From: Candidatus Saccharimonadota bacterium | GTDB lineage: Bacteria; Patescibacteriota; Saccharimonadia; Saccharimonadales; SZUA-47 | DNA: 10,600 nucleotides | NCBI GenBank assembly: GCA_003231925.1 | Contig: QIKK01000051.1 | Coordinates: 1 to 10,600, forward strand | Reading direction: 5' to 3' | In this document: positions 1 to 5,380 of the stretch, piece after piece | Position numbering within the stretch: position 1 is the first letter of the stretch | Layout: the number at the start of each line of letters is the position of its first letter | Notes under the pieces: model-generated | Seen by the model: only the letters and a program-made list of their open reading frames with translations | Told to the model about the DNA's origin: nothing | Databases searched by the model: none | Made by a program: the position numbers and the translations under genes

Positions 1-92
1 CGTCTTTCAAACTGCTTAACTTGTTTTGGATTATTGCCGACTCTAGCTCTAAAATTCTTTACAAATGTACGATGACGCCGAATTGGCTTCAT
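1..92 (-). CDS. RelE/YafQ-type mRNA interferase toxin, N-terminal part (runs off the window)
   Basis: The gene starts with ATG at 92-90 and its first 30 codons are visible before the window edge. The start overlaps the antitoxin stop in an ATGA arrangement, typical of translationally coupled type II toxin-antitoxin pairs. The peptide begins MKPIRRHRTF and contains FVKNFRARV and NPKQVKQF, the basic first strand and helix expected of RelE/YafQ-like toxins, which bind the ribosomal A site and cleave mRNA. The catalytic C-terminal residues lie outside the window, so activity cannot be judged. The family call rests on this short N-terminus, on the basic composition and on the antitoxin-like gene directly upstream. 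A related ParE-type toxin, which acts on gyrase, cannot be fully excluded. Confidence 0.72.
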   Translation of the reverse strand, partial: MKPIRRHRTFVKNFRARVGNNPKQVKQFER

Positions 93-376
93 ACTTTAAG
101 GTCTTTCATGAAATCATCCACATTTTCAAAAGACTTAGAGGTGCCATTTTTGTTTTCTGTATCGAACTCACTAATCATTTTCGTATAGCGCTTGTTTGCC
201 TCAGGGCTAAGTACGATAGTAGTGCTATCAAAGTCTAGTTTACGTCCTTCAGACTCTGCCTTTGCCCACACCCGAATGTATGCCTGTGCTGAATCAAAGC
301 CTAACTCTTTGGCTCTTTTCTCTAGACCATCTCTAACGGCTTTATCTATTGGGACCTGTATTTTCGATATACTCAT
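89..376 (-). CDS. RelB/DinJ-like ribbon-helix-helix antitoxin
   Basis: This 95-residue acidic protein is encoded just upstream of, and overlapping, the RelE-like toxin. Its N-terminus (SKIQVPIDKAVRDGLEKRAK) reads as a ribbon-helix-helix: a short strand SKIQVPI, one helix, the turn ELGFDSAQ and a second helix AYIRVWAKAE. This fits RelB/DinJ antitoxins, which bind operator DNA as dimers and neutralise the toxin with a C-terminal tail. Residues 70-95 (FDTENKNGTSKSFENVDDFM) look like a flexible toxin-wrapping segment. Antitoxin-first order and coupling to the toxin support the role. The ATG at 376 lies about 7 bases after a good -10 box with no Shine-Dalgarno sequence, suggesting a leaderless mRNA. 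The function is inferred from fold pattern and context, not from a catalytic motif. Confidence 0.75.
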   Translation of the reverse strand: MSISKIQVPIDKAVRDGLEKRAKELGFDSAQAYIRVWAKAESEGRKLDFDSTTIVLSPEANKRYTKMISEFDTENKNGTSKSFENVDDFMKDLKV

Positions 377-379
377 GAC

Positions 380-411
380 ATAATTGTATCAAAGTAGTAT
401 AATTATATCAA
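380..411 (-). promoter_or_regulatory. Toxin-antitoxin promoter with tandem TTGATAnAATTAT repeat (possible operator)
   Basis: Read on the minus strand, -35 TTGATA (411-406), a 17-base spacer and -10 TACAAT (388-383) form a near-consensus sigma-70-type promoter. The predicted transcription start (about 376) coincides with the antitoxin ATG. A direct repeat overlaps both boxes: TTGATATAATTAT (411-399) and TTGATACAATTAT (392-380), 12 of 13 identical and 19 bases apart in phase. Such paired half-sites over a promoter would suit autoregulation by a ribbon-helix-helix antitoxin. The operator role is inference. Confidence 0.6.
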
Positions 412-488
412 CTATTTTTACTGACGTTTGGACTTTGATAAATTCACTATCTACGCTGAGTTCGATTAAATTATAATTAACCTATCAA

Positions 489-547
489 TAGGAGTTCGCT
501 AATCCCCCCGTCGCTTATAGCGACAAAACGGGCCGATTATACTCCTA
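489..547. other. Nested stem-loop element flanked by 9-bp direct repeats
   Basis: The 189-bp gap between the dfr-like gene and the antitoxin holds a long interrupted inverted repeat. Outer stem TAGGAGT/ACTCCTA (489-495 with 541-547), middle stem TAATC/GATTA (500-504 with 535-539), a CCC/GGG clamp (507-509 with 530-532) and a perfect apical stem GTCGCT/AGCGAC (510-515 with 519-524) with a 3-base loop. A run of six C (504-509) and the GC-rich core stand out from the AT-rich surroundings. The identical 9-mer ATTAACCTA flanks it at 476-484 and 565-573. No U-tract follows the stem on either strand, so it is not a standard intrinsic terminator, although it could still shape the 3' end of the dfr-like mRNA. 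A structured RNA or a small mobile-element remnant are alternatives. Confidence 0.55.
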
Positions 548-565
548 GTACTCTCCTTGAGATTA

Positions 566-1117
566 TTAACCTAAAGCAGTATTTTCTTGTATATTTTTTG
601 TAACGTAATGGTAGAGAATCGTTCCTGTTGTATTCAATTTTTTACTTTCTGCTAAACTAAATTGATAATCTGAAATACGTTTGTTATCTAGCAGAAACGG
701 TATTCCGGACTTAAAAACTATCGGTTCAATTGTTATATATATGTCGGTAATAAGTCCGGATTCTAAAAACTCTGTATAAACATGTGATCCACCCAAAATC
801 AGGGCTTGATTATAGGTTTTATGATATTTTTCTACAAATTCTGAGGGACTTAAAGTCTCAAAGACAATCTTGTCTGTAATATTTTGATTAGCGTATTTTG
901 CTGGATTTCGAGTCAGTACTACCCGCAGTAGGTCTTCTCTAAGAAGTTTATGAGTTGCCTTGTATGTTCCGCTACCCATCAAAAAAAGATTGTGTTTAGC
1001 TTTTATCTTTTGATAGAAATCTTGGTCTTCTTGCGAAGTCCAAGAAGACGGATTTGGCTCTGCACCATCTGTAATTAGCCCATTGGTACTTGTAGCAACA
1101 ACAATAATTAATCTCAT
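566..1117 (-). CDS. RibD C-terminal-domain / dihydrofolate reductase-like protein
   Basis: This 183-residue cytoplasmic protein matches the RibD_C fold shared by the C-terminal domain of riboflavin reductase RibD and stand-alone dihydrofolate-reductase-like enzymes; these use NADPH to reduce a pterin or pyrimidine substrate. Visible signs are the N-terminal strand and loop (MRLIIVVATSTNGLITDG), WTSQEDQDFY near residues 26-35, LFLMGSGTYKA (residues 44-54, usually LLMGRxTYEA, so the Arg is Ser here), the NADPH-binding LILGGSHVY around 106-114, and a C-terminal TIEPIVFKSGIPFL strand pair. No RibD deaminase domain is present. A -10-like TACTAT (1132-1127) lies nine bases before the ATG, with no Shine-Dalgarno sequence. 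It diverges from pyk. Whether the substrate is dihydrofolate cannot be told from sequence alone. Confidence 0.82.
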   Translation of the reverse strand: MRLIIVVATSTNGLITDGAEPNPSSWTSQEDQDFYQKIKAKHNLFLMGSGTYKATHKLLREDLLRVVLTRNPAKYANQNITDKIVFETLSPSEFVEKYHKTYNQALILGGSHVYTEFLESGLITDIYITIEPIVFKSGIPFLLDNKRISDYQFSLAESKKLNTTGTILYHYVTKNIQENTALG

Positions 1118-1179
1118 TTATATGTAATAGTAAAACACATCTGTACCTTTAAGCACTAGCTTGTTACAATATAGTCAAG
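1118..1179. promoter_or_regulatory. Divergent promoter region between the dfr-like gene and pyk
   Basis: This 62-bp spacer separates two divergent genes. On the plus strand an extended -10, TGtTACAAT (1162-1170), lies 9 bases before the pyk ATG, giving a predicted leader of about 3 bases. On the minus strand TACTAT (1132-1127) lies the same 9 bases before the dfr-like ATG. Neither has a convincing -35 box, so the plus-strand promoter would depend on its extended -10. Neither gene has a Shine-Dalgarno sequence. Confidence 0.55.
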
Positions 1180-2613
1180 ATGAATTCAACTAAAGTGGTA
1201 CCTAATGTGCCTATTAAAGATTTTAAACGCACTAAGATATTAGCTACAATTGGTCCTAGCACTAATTCCTACGAAGCTATATTGAGCTTGATTAAAAGCG
1301 GAGCCAACGGTATAAGATTGAACTTCAGTCATGGTAACAATACAGAGCGTGAAGAACAGATTAAATGGATACGTAAAGCTTCCGAAGAATTTGGTAAACC
1401 AATAGCAATTTTACAAGATTTACAGGGTCCTAAAATTAGACTAGGCGATTTTGAAGGGGTTATACCAGTAAAGAAGAACCAGGCTCTTTGTTTTAAACAC
1501 AAAACAGATTATAAACGTAGCGGTATTATCCCTACTCAATATGACTTGAGTAAAAAAGTTAAACGCGGGGAGCGAGTTTTCTTATTTGACGGTAAAGTAA
1601 AAACTACCGTTACAAGCGTAAAAGACGGCGTGGTATTTGTAAGAGCTGATAATGACGGAGTTTTGCTTAAGCGTAAAGGCATCAATTTGCCAGATACCAA
1701 TTTTTCAGGCGGTGTTATCACAAAAAAAGACAGGGAAGATGCGGTTTTTGGTTCTATTCATGAAGTGGATTATGTTGCACAGAGTTTTGTACAATCCGCA
1801 AAAGACATAGTACAACTTAGAAAAATACTGAATAGTCTAGGCAGTAAGGCAAAAATTGTAGCAAAAATAGAAACTGTAGCGGCAATTAATAATATCGAGG
1901 AAATAATCCAAGAATCTGATGTTGTGATGGTGGCAAGAGGTGATCTAGCAGTAGAAACGGCACCAGAAGTAGTGCCTATTGAACAGCGTAGAATAGTTGG
2001 TTTATGTAGAAAGTTAGCTAAGCCAGTAATTATTGCCACACAGATGTTGGCGACGATGACAGAGTCTAGTGAACCGACCCGTGCTGAGGTCTCGGACGTG
2101 GCTACAGCAGTAATTATCGGGACAGACTGTGTAATGTTGAGTGAAGAAACCGCCAGCGGTCGTTATCCAATAGAAGCGGTTAAAATTATGAAGCGTGTCA
2201 TAAAATATGCAGAGAAAAATAGCCCAGTTGACGCTGTTTTTAGGCAACAACCAGATGTGTATTCTCGTCAGTCAGCAATTTGTAGTGCGGTTATCACTCT
2301 AACAGAAGAAATTAATGCTTCGGCTATTGTAGCAGAAACAAAATCTGGAGCTACTGCAATCCAAATTGCCTCGCGTCGTCCAGATCATCCAATTATTGCT
2401 GTAACCTCTCAAAAAATAGTTGCTAACCAACTGACTCTTGTCTACGGGGTTAAAAGCTATATACGACCGGATAGCAGAGAAGCTGCATCTAAACTAGCTA
2501 ATTGGCTAGAAAGGAACAAGGTTTTAAAAAAAGGCGACATAGTAGTGACCGCGTCAGGAAAGTATCCGGGTGTAATCGGTACGACTGACACTATTAAAGT
2601 AAGAGTATTGTAA
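1180..2613 (+). CDS. pyk: Pyruvate kinase
   Basis: This cytoplasmic enzyme transfers phosphate from phosphoenolpyruvate to ADP, the last step of glycolysis. At 477 residues it is full length for the family. The catalytic barrel starts at KILATIGPS (19-27); R46, N48 and S50 of GIRLNFSHG bind substrate phosphate and potassium. DLQGPKIRLG marks the entry to the B domain, which spans roughly residues 85-185. VAKIE carries catalytic K229 and metal ligand E231; VARGDLAVE supplies the second metal ligand D255 (usually GDLGVE, so Gly is Ala here). PTRAEVSDVA and MLSEETASGRYP close the barrel. The C-terminal regulatory-type domain ends GKYPGVIGTTDTIKV. The start is set by the -10 just upstream and by the family N-terminus. 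It heads a glycolytic cluster with pgk and tpiA. Confidence 0.97.
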   Translation: MNSTKVVPNVPIKDFKRTKILATIGPSTNSYEAILSLIKSGANGIRLNFSHGNNTEREEQIKWIRKASEEFGKPIAILQDLQGPKIRLGDFEGVIPVKKNQALCFKHKTDYKRSGIIPTQYDLSKKVKRGERVFLFDGKVKTTVTSVKDGVVFVRADNDGVLLKRKGINLPDTNFSGGVITKKDREDAVFGSIHEVDYVAQSFVQSAKDIVQLRKILNSLGSKAKIVAKIETVAAINNIEEIIQESDVVMVARGDLAVETAPEVVPIEQRRIVGLCRKLAKPVIIATQMLATMTESSEPTRAEVSDVATAVIIGTDCVMLSEETASGRYPIEAVKIMKRVIKYAEKNSPVDAVFRQQPDVYSRQSAICSAVITLTEEINASAIVAETKSGATAIQIASRRPDHPIIAVTSQKIVANQLTLVYGVKSYIRPDSREAASKLANWLERNKVLKKGDIVVTASGKYPGVIGTTDTIKVRVL

Positions 2614-2656
2614 CTGAAAAAACTCTAAGGTAAACTGGTATTAGACGAGGGGTGGA
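2608..2656 (+). promoter_or_regulatory. Possible internal promoter and ribosome binding site for pgk
   Basis: TTGTAA (2608-2613, overlapping the pyk stop), a 17-base spacer and TAAACT (2631-2636) form a plausible -35/-10 pair in the 43-bp pyk-pgk gap. It would start a transcript about 14 bases before pgk. A purine-rich GAGGGGTGGA (2647-2656) just before the ATG is the strongest Shine-Dalgarno-like sequence in the window. pgk could thus be made both by read-through from pyk and from its own promoter. Confidence 0.45.
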
Positions 2657-3946
2657 ATGCTTCATAAAAAAACAATAAACGAATTTGACTTACAAGATAA
2701 ACATATACTTCTGAGAGCAGACTATAATGTGCCTATTGCAGAAGGGAAAATAACTAGTAATTATCGTATTACGCAGAGTATTCCTACCATTAGAGCACTT
2801 CAAGGTAAAGGATGCAAGATTGTGATTTGTGCACATTTAGGGCGTCCTAAATCTCCTAATGATAAGCATCTTTCACTTAAACCTATAGCAAAAGAGCTTA
2901 GTAGGTTATTGGGCGAGCCTATATTGTTTGCAAACGATTGTATCGGGCAGAAAGTTAAGGAAACAGCCGAAAAACTCCACTCAAGAGAAATTTTGTTGCT
3001 AGAGAATCTCAGGTTTTATCCAGAGGAAGAGGCCAACGATCGTAAATTTGCCGAACAGCTTGTTGAGTCAAACCTAGCGGAAGTTTTTGTGCAGGATGCT
3101 TTTGGAGATGTGCACAGAGTTCACGCTAGTATTGATATGGTTCCTAGGATAATTCCTGCTGTTGCTGGTTTGTTGTTAGAAAAAGAATACAATACCATAA
3201 CAGGTATTATGGAGAATCCAACGCGACCCTTACTGGCCATAGTTGGCGGGGCTAAAATAGCGGATAAAATTGATATTATTCATAAATTTATAGAAATTGC
3301 CGATGTTGTTGCTCTTGGCGGAGCAATGGCAAACACTTTTTTGTTGGCTCAAGGTGTAGAGGTGGGTGAGAGTCTGGTTGATAAAGACGAGCTAGATATT
3401 GCCAATGATGTTATAAATAAGGCTAGAGAACAGGCAAAAAAACGAAATTTTATTTTTTATATTCCTCAAGACGGCGTAGTTTCTACCAAAATAGACAGTA
3501 AAACAACGACTAGAATTGTAGATTGGGAAGCACATGTTATTGCAGATATTGAGGCCTATCCAGGTCGACCTAAGATAGTGACCAGTAAGGTAGAAAAAGA
3601 CGAAGAAATTTTAGATATTGGACCATATTCTGGTGCTTTTATATCTGGAATTATACAATTAGCTAACACTGTTGTCTGGAATGGCACAATGGGCGTATCA
3701 GAAGTAAAAGCTATACACGGACCGATAGGACCATTTGCACACGGTACGGAAGCTATAATTGATGCACTTGTTGGGAAGTACGGCAACAGACCTTTTAGTC
3801 TATTGGGCGGTGGTGATACTACTGGGTATATAGAACAACGTGGCTTAACGGATATGTTCAACCATGTTTCGACTGGCGGAGGTTCTTGTTTAGAATTAAT
3901 AGCCGGTAAAGACTTGCCAGGCGTGCATGTTCTGTGGGATAAATAG
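2657..3946 (+). CDS. pgk: Phosphoglycerate kinase
   Basis: This cytoplasmic enzyme moves phosphate between 1,3-bisphosphoglycerate and ADP, the first ATP-yielding step of lower glycolysis. At 429 residues it is longer than the usual 390-415. N-domain substrate ligands are present: D22 and N24 in LRADYNVP, R37 in SNYRITQ, H60 and R63 in HLGRPK, R119 in ENLRFYPEE, and the Arg of DAFGDVHRVHAS. The nucleotide-binding C-domain has K200 in GGAKIADKI, then WNGTMG and GGGDTTG (384-390) and STGGGSCLELI near the end. Two normally strict positions differ: DIGPYS has Tyr324 where Lys is usual (DIGPKT), and WNGTMG has Thr344 where Pro is usual. The reading frame is intact and the catalytic lysine and substrate arginines are kept, so an active enzyme is expected. 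Confidence 0.96.
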   Translation: MLHKKTINEFDLQDKHILLRADYNVPIAEGKITSNYRITQSIPTIRALQGKGCKIVICAHLGRPKSPNDKHLSLKPIAKELSRLLGEPILFANDCIGQKVKETAEKLHSREILLLENLRFYPEEEANDRKFAEQLVESNLAEVFVQDAFGDVHRVHASIDMVPRIIPAVAGLLLEKEYNTITGIMENPTRPLLAIVGGAKIADKIDIIHKFIEIADVVALGGAMANTFLLAQGVEVGESLVDKDELDIANDVINKAREQAKKRNFIFYIPQDGVVSTKIDSKTTTRIVDWEAHVIADIEAYPGRPKIVTSKVEKDEEILDIGPYSGAFISGIIQLANTVVWNGTMGVSEVKAIHGPIGPFAHGTEAIIDALVGKYGNRPFSLLGGGDTTGYIEQRGLTDMFNHVSTGGGSCLELIAGKDLPGVHVLWDK

Positions 3947-3953
3947 GGTGGTT

Positions 3954-4742
3954 ATGCGTAATAATAGAAAAATAATGATTGCCGGCAACTGGAAAGAGCA
4001 TCTTAATGTTTCTCAGGCTAGTCATTTTATGCACCGACTGGAAGAGTCCATACCAATAAGACAAAGTGTAGAAACGGTCATAATACCCAATGTACTTATA
4101 TTACAACCTATAAGTGTTAACCTAGATAGAAGGAAATTCCGTCTGGGTGCTCAGGACGGGTACTTTGTTGATGCCGGTGCCTACACTGGAGAAGTTTCTA
4201 TGGCAATGTTGCAAGACTTGGTGCATTATGTACTTGTAGGACACTCTGAGCGACGCTACGTATTTAACGAAGGAGACGATGTAGTCGCAAAAAAGATGCA
4301 AGCAGCTATACGTAATGGAATAATGCCTATTCTGTGTATTGGTGAAACTCTGCAAGAACGACTCGCCAGAGAAACAAAGCAAATTTTGCATAATCAACTT
4401 ACTGCTGGTTTAATGAATCTTACTTCTCGTGAGGTAGCTGCTTCAGTTATTGCCTACGAACCAGTTTGGGCTATTGGTACTGGAGAATTTGCTAAACCAG
4501 ACCAAGTCCAAGAAGCAATAAATTATATAAGAAAACAGGTAGAAAGTTTATTTGGAAAGCGTACAGCATCTTTGGTTCGTATTTTGTATGGTGGCAGTGT
4601 TGACGACTTAAATGCCAAATCATTCTTAGAGCTGTCTGGGTGTGATGGGGCTTTAATTGGTGGTGCAAGTTTAAACCAGTATAAATTCGCAGCTATTATA
4701 GAAGTGGCGTATAGGGTCCAACAAGAAAGGCTTGGTAGATAG
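3954..4742 (+). CDS. tpiA: Triosephosphate isomerase
   Basis: This cytoplasmic enzyme interconverts dihydroxyacetone phosphate and glyceraldehyde 3-phosphate. From the ATG at 3954 it is 262 residues, close to the usual 250-255. All catalytic residues are visible: N12 and K14 in AGNWK, H97 in VGHSERR, E169 in AYEPVWAIGTG with flexible loop 6 just after it, and the phosphate-binding YGGSV and GALIGGAS motifs. C128 in ILCIGET is also kept. I chose 3954 because it follows the pgk stop by 7 bases, has AGGGTGG just upstream and gives the family N-terminus. An in-frame ATG at 3927 inside pgk and a GTG at 3948 are less likely. The segment after NWK (EHLNVSQ) and the PNVLIL stretch diverge from most bacterial forms. 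Confidence 0.95.
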   Translation: MRNNRKIMIAGNWKEHLNVSQASHFMHRLEESIPIRQSVETVIIPNVLILQPISVNLDRRKFRLGAQDGYFVDAGAYTGEVSMAMLQDLVHYVLVGHSERRYVFNEGDDVVAKKMQAAIRNGIMPILCIGETLQERLARETKQILHNQLTAGLMNLTSREVAASVIAYEPVWAIGTGEFAKPDQVQEAINYIRKQVESLFGKRTASLVRILYGGSVDDLNAKSFLELSGCDGALIGGASLNQYKFAAIIEVAYRVQQERLGR

Positions 4743-4746
4743 TACA

Positions 4747-5331
4747 ATGACCGGAAAAGATAACAAAATATTCGATGTATCTAAACCTGGAGTCTCAAAA
4801 CCAGACACGGGCTCCAAGCCAATGGTTATTGGACATAAATCTTTAGTTTCAGACCCTTCAATTAAAACAGATAGCCAAAATGCTAGTAAAACAGTAAAGC
4901 CCCCCTCTGTTACAAGAATTAAATTGAATCCTATCAATAATCTAAGTGAAGATTCAGGGGAAGTATCAGAGAGTAAGCCAGTAGAAAAGGAAGACAAAGC
5001 AAATATAAATCCAGAAAAAACGGCAGAGAAAGATCAGCCAACTCAGGAAGAGAAATCAGAAGAAGAGCCAGAAGAAAAAACTAAAACAAAAACAGCAAAA
5101 AAAGAAAAGGACGCTGGGGATATACAGCTTGAAAGAGAGCAACAACTGCAAGAGATGATTCAGAGTAAGAAATATTTTGTAGATATCAAAGAGGCAAAAA
5201 GCATAGCTCTTAGAAGGTTTATAATAACTTTTTTGGTCGTTATAATTGTAGGATTATTAGCGGTTGTAGTTTTAATAGATGCTGGTGTTTTGAATTTTGG
5301 CGTTAAACTACCATTTAATTTTATAAAGTAG
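4747..5331 (+). CDS. Unrecognised single-pass membrane protein with a long charged cytoplasmic region
   Basis: I do not recognise this 194-residue protein. The first 70 residues are rich in Ser, Pro and Lys and include GSKPMVIGHKSLVSDPSI, which reads like a short conserved motif rather than random sequence. Residues about 70-130 are an extreme Glu/Lys low-complexity stretch likely to be disordered. A short amphipathic, helix-prone segment follows (LEREQQLQEMIQ). One strong hydrophobic helix (about 158-180) is preceded by ALRRF, and only about 14 residues follow it. By the positive-inside rule the long N-terminal part is cytoplasmic and the tail outside, like a tail-anchored protein. The ATG lies 4 bases after the tpiA stop; an in-frame TTG at 4732 overlapping tpiA is an alternative. 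Close packing suggests co-transcription with glycolysis genes but does not reveal a job. Confidence 0.75.
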   Translation: MTGKDNKIFDVSKPGVSKPDTGSKPMVIGHKSLVSDPSIKTDSQNASKTVKPPSVTRIKLNPINNLSEDSGEVSESKPVEKEDKANINPEKTAEKDQPTQEEKSEEEPEEKTKTKTAKKEKDAGDIQLEREQQLQEMIQSKKYFVDIKEAKSIALRRFIITFLVVIIVGLLAVVVLIDAGVLNFGVKLPFNFIK

Positions 5332-5360
5332 TATTTTTTACTTCGGCTAAATTAGCTTAG

Positions 5361-5372
5361 GCTTGTTAGAAT
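5361..5372 (+). promoter_or_regulatory. Extended -10 promoter element of pcrA
   Basis: TGtTAGAAT (5364-5372) is an extended -10 box inside GCTTGTTAGAAT, which matches the pyk promoter element GCTTGTTACAAT (1159-1170) at 11 of 12 positions. It lies 8 bases before the GTG start at 5381, giving a predicted leader of only a base or two. The short inverted repeat GCTAAATTAGC (5346-5356) sits just upstream. Confidence 0.5.
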
Positions 5373-5380
5373 GTATTGTA

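Noticed and set aside
192..383. Plus-strand open frame opposite the antitoxin
   Set aside because: It is antisense to the antitoxin, which is supported by coupling to the toxin and a good promoter; the product looks like translated noise.
476..573. Integron attC site beside a dihydrofolate-reductase-like gene
   Set aside because: The fold-back sequence next to a dfr-like gene recalls a cassette, but the core GTTRRRY/RYYYAAC box pairs are not correctly placed, and the protein is a RibD_C type in an ordinary gene context with no integrase seen.
1536..2250. Several minus-strand open frames inside pyk
   Set aside because: They are antisense to a complete, motif-rich pyruvate kinase and their products have no family features.
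4743..4748. TACAAT overlapping the start codon of the membrane protein gene as a promoter
   Set aside because: The box overlaps the ATG itself, so transcription would begin inside the gene; tight packing behind tpiA favours co-transcription.
5326..5343. AAGTA/TACTT with a T-run after the membrane protein gene as a terminator
   Set aside because: The stem is only 5 bp of mostly A-T pairs and the T-run lies in the loop rather than after the stem.
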